A stretch of 36,457 nucleotides of DNA from Syncephalis plumigaleata (Eukaryota > Zoopagomycota > Zoopagomycetes > Zoopagales > Piptocephalidaceae). Below are positions 10,631-19,839 of this stretch, one piece after another. The stretch lies in contig JAIXMF010000117.1 of the NCBI GenBank assembly GCA_025201365.1, positions 1 to 36,457 on the forward strand, written 5' to 3'. Below the pieces are notes generated by a model that was not told where the DNA came from, did not search any database, and worked only from the letters and a program-made list of their open reading frames with translations. Position numbers and translations under genes: made by a program. How positions within the stretch are numbered: position 1 is the first letter of the stretch; each line of letters opens with the position of its first letter.

Positions 10631-12391
10631 ATGTCTACTGCTACTACTACTGCTGCTACTACTGGCAATACTACGACAACCACTAGTACTGCTACCACTG
10701 GCAATACTACAACTACTACTATTACTAGTATTACTACTACTGCAACTACTAGGACCACTACAACTACGACTACAACTACGACTACTGAAATATTGAGTAA
10801 TTCCAGCTCGTCTGGTAGATTACTTGATTGTCTGAATAGTCTTTCATTTCAGGACCAGCGTGTCTTCCGTAGCCAACTTGGTCATACCGAATTATTGCGT
10901 TTATCAGCATGTTGTCGCTCGTTAAGAAGCAGTATTCGAAATGATACAGTATTATGGCAAGCACTATACCGTAGGGATTTCCTATCGGGAGCGTATTACG
11001 ACAAAGAAATGGAATTCGTATTATGGTGTATACGCACGGATGTCAACAATCCATGTACATCGGATAAACGAGCCGATCTACTAGAGAACGTGGACTGGTA
11101 CAACACATATCGTCGACGAGTGAGCACCGAGAATAATTGGCGATATGGACGATGCAAGACCACGGATGTCGATATGAAATCTGACAACGGTGGAATATGT
11201 TATTACAAATATAGTAGTGATAATTGTATAATTATCGCACAGCAAGATTGCTCAGACGAAGAGTCATGGCGTAGTTGTATTTTAGAATATCTGCCACATT
11301 CAAATCTTAGATCAAGCAACAACATTGTAAATAGCATTACATTCTCCACATCGCCAAACGTTCTTTCACTTGATATTGGTAATACAGCTCAGCATAAATA
11401 TGTCACAGGTGATCATTATATAGCCGTATCTCCTTATCCAATCATGAGCAATACCAGCTATAATGTAAAAATACTTACTCGCAAACGTGGTGGTCTTTTC
11501 ACTACATTCAATATTCCAGCACGATATGAAGTGGAGACAATCGAGGGGAAATGGATATTATTAGTGTATGGATCACAAAAATCATACGCATTTTCACCAA
11601 TTTGTAAGAGTGATAATTGTACAATGATGCCCCATAACTAGTACTAATCATTAATGGATGTAGTCAATGTAATGGTATTCGATATAGAAGATAGTATCAT
11701 GTGTTCAGGAAGCATTGATGGTACATGGAATGCGGCTCGTTTCTATAAAACAACCAATGATACAGCAATAGTATACACGGCAAGACTAGTCAAAGATGAT
11801 GATACAGATCGTATTGAATGGGCATTATACCAATTCTCGAGCAATAATCCCGTTGTGCAATTGCAAAATGGCTGGTTTCAACTACCTGAAGGGATTAGAG
11901 CTAGGTCAATATCTGCTCATAATGCATACGATTCGCATATGATAATTGAATTACGTTGCAATCATGCTTATGATTTATACATAATTCATAGTGTAGCATC
12001 CAGTGGTCAAAGCCATACTCCACGTAATTGCTACACTATAACTGACCAGCATATACCTATTCCATTGTTAAGGGCTGGATACATGTATTCAATGTTTGAT
12101 TCCAAACCAGTAAAAGTATGGACAGACTTGTCCTACAATTACGATCAGATATTACGAATACCCGGTACAGTTTCCATTGACAACGTTATAGGAGATTTCT
12201 ATATCTTTGATGTAAAAAATTATAATCAAACATACAATCAATTCCTTGTAAATATTAATACAAAAGAAATAATACGCAAATTGGAAGCATCAAGTACACG
12301 TAGGCATTTAAAAATTGACGCAATGGTTGGTACAATAGGTAGTTCCTATAACAACCGTATGCAAATAATACAAGAGTATGGCGAATTATAA
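10631..12391 (+). CDS. F-box protein with Thr-rich N-terminus
   Basis: Two exons, 10631-11603 and 11664-12391, give 566 residues. The 60-nt intron (GTAAGA donor, TACTAAT branch, TAG acceptor, phase 1) removes an in-frame stop at 11639-11641, so the gene is not broken. Residues 1-52 are a Thr tract coded by ACT/ACA/ACC repeats. About 65-115 form an F-box: LDCLNSLSFQDQRVFRS, LLRLSACCRSLRSSI, LWQALYRRDF. The F-box binds Skp1 to recruit substrates to an SCF ubiquitin ligase. The remaining 450 residues have no repeat I recognise; short beta-like segments suggest a propeller-type substrate domain, which is a guess. The gene sits between two inward-facing transposon ends (10119 and 12889). A different-frame ORF starting at 10476 overlaps the Thr tract as a Leu tract and is probably not coding. 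Confidence 0.7.
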
Positions 12392-12780
12392 CAACTATCA
12401 ATAAATCATACTATACTAGTTGTTAAGAATAGTGCTTATACATCATTAAACCATAACACATGCTAATACTTTCTATGAACTGGATGATTGATCGAATAAA
12501 TCAACTATAGTAGCAATTGAGACATCAAGCTGTACAAACTGATGAATGCTTCTCAACGCATAGAGGATGTTGCTCGGTAGCACATGTACTGCGTCATCAT
12601 TTCATTCTGCTTGATTGAAGCTTGCTATCTGAATAATCTCGAATGCCATTATAACAATGCACTGAATGAAACAAACATCCATGTTGTCCTTTACTAAATG
12701 TTCCTGTCAATTCATCATAGCTTGTCAAAACTATTGCAATATATGATATCGCAATCATTAACATCTCCCTCAACTGCTAG
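12392..12780. other. Intergenic, 3' flank of the F-box gene
   Basis: AT-rich, with no ORF of note and no splice-linked coding sequence. It may be the unrecognisable interior of the element whose end lies at 12889. Confidence 0.4.
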
Positions 12781-12889
12781 AGCAATGACAACTACTCAAT
12801 AATAATAGTAATGTAATAGTGGTGCTAACAACTGTGCAAATTTATTTATTAATAAAAAGCAACAATGTTAATTGGTTGGAATAATCCTG
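12781..12889 (-). repeat. End of the Tc1/mariner-like family (D)
   Basis: Matches the left-end 90 bp of copy A in reverse orientation: GTGGTGCTAACAACTGTGCA, TTTATTTATTAATAAAAAGC, then AATTGGTTGGAATAATCCTG. The last base pairs read inward as CAGGATTATTCC and are followed by TA at 12890-12891. It faces the copy C end at 10119. To its right, the minus-strand frame of the DUF3533-like fragment runs straight into it, so it appears to cut that gene. Confidence 0.6.
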
Positions 12890-12891
12890 TA

Positions 12892-13487
12892 GTAATGTAG
12901 ATATAACGATTAGAATACCGATGGATTTCAGTAGAGTGTAAGCGAGTGTACGTGATAACAGTGCTAATCGATGACGCTTATGATTCATTACTAAGTGACG
13001 TGATTGAGATGTCGATTGATTTACGGCAAGGTGATGATGGTGGCATTGATCGTGTTTAATGGTTGACACGGATAGCCAAGTATTCAAATGGCAAGCGATG
13101 ATGATACAGGCAACATAAACACCTATTACTTGCAGATAAATGGCTGCGTATTGACCGGTGTGTTCCACTGAGTAGCGTGACATAATCGTTAGATCTACAG
13201 GTAATGTCCAAGCAATGGATGAAATGGTTGTCGAGGTCGACTTCATTAAGCGGTGCCTTCATGGAAGAGTAGTCTCAATTGACTACTAAGCTGTTGGATC
13301 GTTGTTTGTATCGATTCCCTTAGTAATATGTCCAGCAGTTGATGATGGCCACTATTGTATAGGAATGTGAGGGTAGGTGATGGTGTACGGGTCGATGGAT
13401 CGGTATCATTTGATTGAAGATGCTTGACGAACCATTCAGTAAAATTGGCCGGAATAACTAGAATGGCCATGTAGCCATCTTTATCTA
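12892..13487 (-). pseudogene. Broken DUF3533/SNG1-like (YhgE-type) membrane protein fragment
   Basis: Read on the minus strand, a possible exon begins after an acceptor near 13488 with DKDGYMAILVIPANFTEWFV and continues to QQLSSQLRLLFHEGTA, then a stop at 13246-13248. A second frame carries on with SIAWTLPVDLTIMSRYS, GQYAAIYLQVIGVYVACII and further hydrophobic sequence, ending within the transposon terminus at about 12889. The order (an 'A-x-LVIP-x-NF' motif, an amphipathic region, then a Tyr-Gly-like motif and membrane span) resembles DUF3533/SNG1 proteins of fungi. One frameshift, upstream stops and loss of the rest of the C-terminus point to a dead gene. The family call is tentative. Confidence 0.35.
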
Positions 13488-14013
13488 ATAGCGTTTACGA
13501 CTAATTATCCATCATTAGCAATCGATTATTTAGCGTATCAATAACTTCTTAGATTGTCTGTTCGTTACTTGAATTGTTTATACATCCTAACATTGTATTG
13601 ACTAGTATGTCTATGTCCAATTGATCATTACATCGATGATAATGAATGGCATAATCATGCTATTGTTATTGTCATCATCGTGATATGGATTGATTTACAT
13701 TCAGCTATATTCATACAATCATTTCAATAGAATATGACCAGTCATGATGGTTATAACAGGTGTACGCGTCATTATTGATGGAGTATTTTGAAATGATGAT
13801 GATGTGTAGATTCAGACAATAGACAGATCATGCGGTTACACGACATGACAGACATTCATCACTAATTGCTATGGTGATTAGACAGATGGATAGCTTTCCT
13901 TACATCCTCATACTCGCTCTTCTACTATACTCTATTCTAACTGCTTTCTATTGCTTTCTACTCTCGTACTAGTCAGCTTATCTGTCTATCCATTCCACTA
14001 GGCCAACATCAAC
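13488..14013. other. Promoter and leader of the secreted micro-exon gene
   Basis: No supported coding sequence. The last 110 bp before the ATG are CT-rich (TACTATACTCTATTCTAACT and similar), like the leaders of other genes in this window. No clear TATA box was seen. The left part may contain decayed 5' parts of the DUF3533-like gene. Confidence 0.4.
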
Positions 14014-15832
14014 ATGAAGTTCTCTGCCATTATCGCTATTGCCGTCGCCGTCGTCGCTCTCACCAGTTTGGTCGCCGTTGAAGCTAGTCCCGCCTTGGTC
14101 CGTCGTGGTACGTATGACTACTATGATCATATCAATTGATGTACTAACCGTAGTCTATTGTTTCATTGCCTACCGATGATTACCGATAGATCGTAAGTTC
14201 ATGTATATTAAATGGATGTTTTGAGATGTTAATCACATTGTAATGTTTATTCTATCTATTAATTTGTTAGCCGAACCTGGTAAGTCATTCTATTGACCAT
14301 AACAAGCACTACGCTAATCACTCCATACGGTTTATTCTTTCTATTAATATGTTAGCTGCAAATAGTAAGCTATTTTACTGATCGTAACAAGTACTATGCT
14401 AATTGTAGTCTAAATCCTTATCGTATGTGGTTCCATTTGGAAGTTGTAAGTTATCATTCTGGCCGTAATGTATACATGTACTAATTATAATATGGCTCAC
14501 AATTCATACGGCTGTATATATAGGGCGTAGATTATTGATTGATTGTATCGTATGGATGTGCTAACTGCAGCATGGCTCATAATCCAACCGTTTGTGTATA
14601 AAAGCCCGTAAGTCAATAATCTGATTGTAGCGTACAATATATTAATCACAATACGGTGCATGGTCCATGGTCCATATTCTCGTGTATATAATAGATCGTA
14701 AGTCAATAATCTAATTATGGCGTACGATGTATTAACCACATAAAATATGTGATTCATATGACTGCATATATAGGGCGTAGGTTATTGCTTGCTTGTATTG
14801 TATAAATGTGCTAACTACAGCATGGCTCATAATCCATACTCTCGTATATAATAGGTCGTAAGTCAATACTTTAATCGCATCGTATAGTTCATTAACTGCA
14901 GCATGGCTCATAATCCACTTGTTTGTGTATAATAGATCGTAAGTCAATAGTTCAATTTTATCGTATAGTATATTAATCATAATGCGGTGTATGACTCGTA
15001 TTCTCGTGTATAATAGAATGTAGGTTGACACTTGATTGTGATGAATGGGTGTACTAACTACAACATGGCTCGCAATCTATATGGCTGTATATGATAGGGC
15101 GTAAGTCAATGCTCCGATTGTAATGTATACTTTATTAACTACAGTATGATACGTAATCCACTCGCTTGTGTATAATAGTTCGTAAGTCAATGCTCTGATT
15201 GTAGCATATAATTTATTGACTACAGCATGGCTCATAATCCATATTTCTGTATACAGTAGTTTGTAAGTTAATAGTTCAATTTTATCGTATAGTATATTAA
15301 TCATAATGCGGTGTATGACTCGTATTCTCGTGTATAATAGGATGTAGGTTGACACTTGATTGTGATGCATGGGTGTACTAACTACAGCATGGCTCGCAAT
15401 CCACTCGTTTGCGTATTAACAGAGAGTAAGTCAATACTTTAATTGTAGCGTACAATGTACTAACCACATAAAATATATGATCCATATGCATGTATTAACA
15501 GAAAGTAAGTCAATGCTTTGATTGTAATGAATGGTGTACTAATTACAATATGGCATACGATTTTTGCTTACTCCTTTATAGGAGCCTGTAAGTCAATACT
15601 TTGCTTGTAACGTATAATGCGCTAATCATTCTATGGCACACAATCCACATACATTTATGTATAACAGGCCGTAAGTCACCACTTCAATCGTTATTTACGA
15701 TATACTAATCACAATACAATCTACATCAATTGAATGATAGGATCAATAAGCAGTAAGTCATAATCCACATGATAATCATACCGATACTAATCCAATATGA
15801 TTACAGAACAAGACGAGGATATCATCAAGTAG
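14014..15832 (+). CDS. Secreted peptide gene built from a signal-peptide exon plus an array of candidate micro-exons
   Basis: Exon 1 (14014-14107) encodes MKFSAIIAIAVAVVALTS, then LVAVEASPALVRR: a signal peptide with likely cleavage after VEA and a dibasic Kex2-type site at RR. It ends in phase 1 at a GTACGT donor. Downstream, AG-N-GTAAGT-like windows enclose candidate exons at 14190-14192, 14271-14279, 14356-14364, 14524-14526, 14605-14607, 14695-14697, 14774-14776, 14855-14857, 14936-14938, 15017-15019, 15098-15100, 15179-15181, 15260-15262, 15341-15343, 15423-15425, 15502-15504, 15582-15587, 15668-15670 and 15741-15752, all multiples of 3. A terminal exon starts at 15807 after a normal intron; in phase 1 it ends QDEDIIK at 15832. 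Sequential inclusion reads DPEPAANRPHRRHQWLL after the RR and then stops (15262/15341). In another phase the last exon is open to 15981. The exact transcript cannot be settled from sequence. Confidence 0.5.
14193..15752 (+). repeat. 81-bp-period tandem array of intron-plus-micro-exon units
   Basis: About 19 diverged units follow one another. Anchoring on the donor, the steps from 14526 are 81, 90, 79, then 81 seven times, then 82, 79, 83, 83 and 82. Each unit has GTAAGTCAAT (or GTAGGTT), an internal TACTAAC/ATTAAC-like branch motif, often followed by CAGCATGGCTCATAATCC, then GTGTATAATAG, then three variable bases and the next GTAAGT. The 9-bp excess in one unit is a TGGTCCA duplication. One unit (near 14441-14446) encloses only two bases, AAG-TT-GTAAGT, and breaks the rule. 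The first units (to 14364) are less similar and have 9-nt inserts. The donor and acceptor parts are the most constant. Confidence 0.85.
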
Positions 15833-16085
15833 ATATTATAGGTATTCAAGTCAAGAGTGGATTGGTGCAAGACCCTCATTTGGTGTCCATGTCATTCAAG
15901 TCATTATTCCTTGATACAACAACAACAAGTATATCTGCAAGATCATTCAATCATTTATTGAGTAAATATGTCCTATTCTGACCATCACATCCGTAGTTAA
16001 TGTTCATGCATATCAATTGTTTAGTACTGTCATTATATCTAACAAACCATTACATTATTTATACACATCGTCAGATCACTAGTAC
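15833..16085. other. 3' flank or alternative terminal exon of the micro-exon gene
   Basis: A plus-strand frame stays open from the 15807 acceptor to a stop at 15979-15981 (58 codons from TRRGYHQVDIIGIQVKSG). It needs entry in a phase different from that left by exon 1 plus 3n micro-exons. No further gene was seen before the transposon end. Confidence 0.4.
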
Positions 16086-16209
16086 AGCTATACTAGCATA
16101 ATAATAGTAACAGCAATGCGATAATGGTGTTAACAATTGTGCGAATCTACTTATTAATAAAGAGTAAAAGTTAAAGGTTAACAGTGTCAACTGGTTGGAA
16201 AAACCTCCA
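16086..16209 (-). repeat. End of the Tc1/mariner-like family (E)
   Basis: GTGTTAACAATTGTGCGAAT, CTACTTATTAATAAAGAG and CAACTGGTTGGAAAAACC match the inner and terminal parts of copy A's left end and the end at 12781-12889. It finishes at 16209 next to TA (16210-16211). No inward-facing partner was seen in the window. It ends 65 bp before the RPF1 start codon and so lies in that gene's promoter or leader. Confidence 0.55.
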
Positions 16210-16274
16210 TAGTTTACTATTTGTTTTTTTGTTTTTTTCTTTTTCTTTTCCCGTTAGTAGCAGTAAAGAACATA

Positions 16275-17703
16275 ATGGAATCGGAATCACAACAACAGCA
16301 GCAACCCAACTTTGCTAACATTAAGAATAAGCAAAAGCGACAAGAGTTGTTTGCAAAGTTCATACAGAAGCGAGCAAAGAAACAACGAGATGAGCGACTT
16401 CGAAGGAAACGAGAAGAGAAAGCGGATCCCAGTAAAGCGGAAGTACGTCGGTTGACACTAGCTATATACTAGTCTACAACATAGTAATAACTTGCTCATT
16501 CATTTACTTGTTCTGTATTGTCTATGCTGTATCACTAATAATAGGAACGTCGTGCTAATAACATACCGAAGACACTGGAATCTACACGAGAATTCGATGA
16601 CACAATAGTGACCGAGAATGACGACGAGGTAATAGCGAATAACTTGCATAGATGTCAATAAGCATCATGAATAGTATTTGACTAATGATGTATTGCCATT
16701 CACTATTCATTATTTAGGTGGCAATGGATGAAGCAACCGATGAACTTGCTAGCTACTTTAATGGATTACCACCCAAAGTACTCATTACAACAAGTAAATA
16801 TGTAGCCAAGGTAATAAATATAGATATGTATATAGATATAGTGTAATACTAATGATATTGTATAGCCTACTTACTCGTTTGCCGAGGAATTACTATCAAT
16901 CTTTCCTAATGCTGAATTCGTTCGACGTAAAGCAAAGTATGAAATTAAGCAAATGGTCGAATTCTGCAAGAATCGTGACTACACTGATCTTATGATTGTT
17001 AATGAGGATAAGAAAGAACCAAGTAAGTAAACAAGTAACATTTGTTATTAGTATGTATCTAATGAATACTGTAATAGATGCCATTACATTGATCCATTTA
17101 CCTGATGGACCCACTGCTTATTTCAAATTGACTAGTATTCAAGGTCACAAGAGTATTCATGTAAGTGAGCGTATCGATTCACTTTATGACTATCTGCTTA
17201 TACTTTATGCTTATGTCTATCTGTCATTATTAGAATCATGGTCGCATTACTAGTCATTATCCCGAGTTGATCTTGAATAACTTCAATACACGCTTGGGTC
17301 ATACGGTAGGTCGTATGTTTGCCGCTCTATTCCCGCAACGACCCGAATTCGAAGGTAGACAAGTGTGTACATTCCATAATCAGCGCGACTTTATATTCTT
17401 CCGTCGTCATCGGTAAGTGAGCATGTAACAACAACTGCAATAGTAATAATAATATATATACTCGATTCGTAGTTACATGTTTCAATCGGGTAAACGAGCC
17501 GATTTGCAGGAGATTGGTCCGCGTTTTACATTAAAGTTGAAATGGCTTCAAAAGGGTACATTCGATAAGGAACAGGGACAACGTGAATGGGAGTTCAAGG
17601 TAATTATTATCCTCATTAATGTAAAGAGTAATCAAGTATACTAAATGGAATACTTGCCTTATAGTCCGAGTTGGAAACAAGTCGTCGTCGATTCTTCTTA
17701 TAA
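16275..17703 (+). CDS. RPF1: Ribosome production factor 1 (Brix-domain 60S assembly factor)
   Basis: A 309-residue protein from exons 16275-16442, 16545-16628, 16718-16810, 16866-17022, 17078-17160, 17234-17412, 17473-17599 and 17665-17703, phases closing. The basic N-terminus ([17 protein letters not shown]) is followed by [18 protein letters not shown] and a Brix domain at about residues 85-285: [67 protein letters not shown], and the end [10 protein letters not shown]. This matches yeast Rpf1 and human RPF1 (295-349 residues), nucleolar factors for 27S pre-rRNA processing and 60S subunit assembly. ATG 16275 was chosen over an in-frame ATG at 16221 because the latter would add a Phe-rich stretch and begins 12 bp from the transposon terminus; TTTTCCCGTTAG before it may be a leader intron acceptor. 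Confidence 0.95.
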
Positions 17704-17868
17704 ATCCATCATTACTATTACTACTATCATTATCATTATTATTAGAACAATCTACGATGCAATAAATAAGATACGAATACATACACAAAGCGTGATTGAT
17801 CATATGTTGTTTGTACAAAAGAAAACGACAAACTATTTATTAAATAGCAAAATAATATTGAAATAGTA

Positions 17869-19313
17869 TCAAACGAAGCTTTGTCGACAATCGCATGGTT
17901 CTCGTTCTTCAAATAGTCCATTAACTGAAGATGATGTAGTATAACTATGCTGATGCTGATCATGATGATGATTGTGATGATGATGATGATGATGATGTCG
18001 ATGCACTAATGATGTAGCTGTCGTATCATGTTGTTCATCACTTGTATTATTATTAGTATTAGTATTAGTATTATTAAGTAGCGATGCTACCATCTGCTCT
18101 TGTTGCTCTTTTTCTTTCTGCTCCTCTTGACGTCGTTGAATCTCGTTGGCCTCTAGTGTGTCCTCTTGTTCCATGTTATACCAGTTGGGCAAAAGATTCG
18201 ATGGTATTGGTAAGGGTGGGATACGTGCCAACACATTAGATTTCATCCATGTGGGACGTGTTTTCGTCTTGCTAAATCCATCCGTGCTCTCCATGTAATT
18301 GGTCGTAAATCGCATAATGTCATCCAATACCTCGGGACGACGTTCATCCAAATCACCAAACTGATAGGTGTACTTGCCAGGAGCGGTGATGGCAATGCAA
18401 TTACCACGATCGCAATTGCTTAGACAGTCAACGGGAATGATACGCAATTGATGCTGCTGTTGAATGAGTGCGTCGTCTGTCGTCTCCTTCGTCGATAGTT
18501 TGTCCAGTCGACGAGCGCGTAATCTATGATACAACTTGCGACCGGTTTTAATCTGGATAGATGAGGTATTGTCGCCCTCTTGACTCATTGCTAATGCAGT
18601 TGACTTTATATCGCGTGCACTCATTAATGAGGGATTTGCCAGTGTGGTACCGCCACCTATTAGATCCTCCATATCTCCTAGTAGAGGTGTGCTTGCTGAG
18701 GCAGAAGCACGACAACTGGCTGCCATAGTACAGGCCTCCGGTAGATCACGTCTAACACACTTGGAACATACCATTAGCGTAGTGATAGGCAAGGAAGTAT
18801 CCGATGACGATGTAGCACTGGCAGTATCACTACCATCATCTTTTGTCACGCTGAATACATCTCGAGTTGGCGTGGTAATAGCTTGTTTTAGCGTGGATAC
18901 GAATGACGATGCTGATGACAATGACGATGGTGGTGGTGGTGGTGGCAGTGCTTTTGATGCTACGCTAGACGAGGCTATCGATGCTTCCAAGGCAGTAGCA
19001 GAAATATTCTGTCTACGATAGGAAGTGCGAATGGAAAGGTGTCGTTTCACAAATGGTAAAAAAGTGTTCTATATAGAAGAGGGATACATCATACGTTACC
19101 ATAAGCATCACCTCCTTCATTATTATTTCATTCTCATAGCGAGAACGCGCGTTACCAACATATTCTACTTACTCTGAACCAGCATGTCTCGCAGAACCAG
19201 CAAATGCCAATAATGATCATGGCTAACGCCCAAAAACGCCAACAACCCAGTATGCACACCAGTTTACTGTGTTGCTCGCTATGACTACCAGTATCCGGAC
19301 AAAGGAGTGACAT
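17869..19313 (-). CDS. DUF1636 predicted metal-binding (ferredoxin-like) protein with N-terminal membrane anchor
   Basis: A 446-residue protein from exons 19173-19313 and 17869-19068, joined in phase 0 across a 104-nt intron. The start is ATG 19311-19313 (MSLLCPDTG); the long exon alone has no good ATG at its open start. Residues about 18-46 are a hydrophobic, Trp/Cys-rich span (FWALAMIIIGICWF), which suggests membrane attachment. A low-complexity Ser/Pro linker follows. The DUF1636 domain covers about 145-365: Cys148 and Cys151 in MVCSKC, GRKLYHRLRARRL, then Cys262, Cys266 and Cys271 in VDCLSNCDRGNC, then GKYTYQFGDLDE and ARIPPLPIP. The family is thioredoxin-like ferredoxin-type, probably Fe-S binding, of unknown role. 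The C-terminus is His-rich (HRHHHHHHHHNHHHDQHQH), a further possible metal ligand. It is convergent with RPF1, 165 bp away. Confidence 0.85.
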
Positions 19314-19839
19314 GCTTGCGTAATAAAGAGGAAGAGAGGAAGAGAGAGGAGTTGTAAAATCGTAGCAATGAATCACTGGTAGAACACGTAGCCAATAGAG
19401 TGTATAGCCCGTGGCATAGGACAAGGGAGGAACGTTAGCTAATAAACAAGGAAAACATGTAGCGCTATGGGAGTGTAAGCGACCAATGTTGCTGTTTCTT
19501 CATTAGAGTAAACAAACAGACAAACAACCAAGTTTGAAGAGAGGAAGAGTTGTGGAGAAAATAAGAAAAGTGCGAAATGACATTATTATTATCAGATCAA
19601 TGCATCTGATAGATTTGCGTGAACATTTTATACTGTTCACGTTGACCACTTTCATATTGATTGTATTAAACATGGTTTTACGTCTAATTCCCTTGAGAAT
19701 AGATCTCGTATTCAAATGAATACTAGTAATATATGTATGTGGTAAACACATGAATGCTTATTTATTCAGTAGAATCAGATACAATGCTATATAGCTGTGG
19801 CGTATCTCTCACTCATTCATTCATATACACAAATGCCAG
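19314..19839. other. Intergenic, between DUF1636 5' end and glutamate decarboxylase 3' end
   Basis: About 525 bp. The left part is the presumed promoter of the DUF1636 gene (minus strand). The in-frame extension upstream of its ATG (as far as 19424) has no family support. Nothing else was recognised. Confidence 0.5.

Noticed and set aside
10476-10796. 106-codon Leu-rich ORF
   Set aside because: It is the out-of-frame reading of the ACT/ACA tract that codes the Thr-rich start of the F-box protein. No family or splice support.
11604-11663. Premature stop splitting the F-box gene into two ORFs
   Set aside because: A 60-nt intron with GTAAGA, TACTAAT and TAG removes it and joins both ORFs in frame.
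14497-15370. Minus-strand ORFs with a 27-residue repeat (LTYDLLYT, WIMSHA units)
   Set aside because: An 81-bp period is a multiple of three, so any open frame repeats automatically. The frames are broken between copies and the conserved columns are plus-strand splice signals.
17645-17866. Plus-strand ORF overlapping the RPF1 end
   Set aside because: Shifted frame over the last RPF1 exon and its 3' flank, rich in Ile/Thr. The RPF1 frame ends properly at 17703.
19048-19050. GTG as the start of the DUF1636 protein
   Set aside because: Fungal nuclear genes rarely start at GTG, and an upstream exon with ATG (19311-19313) joins in phase through a good intron.
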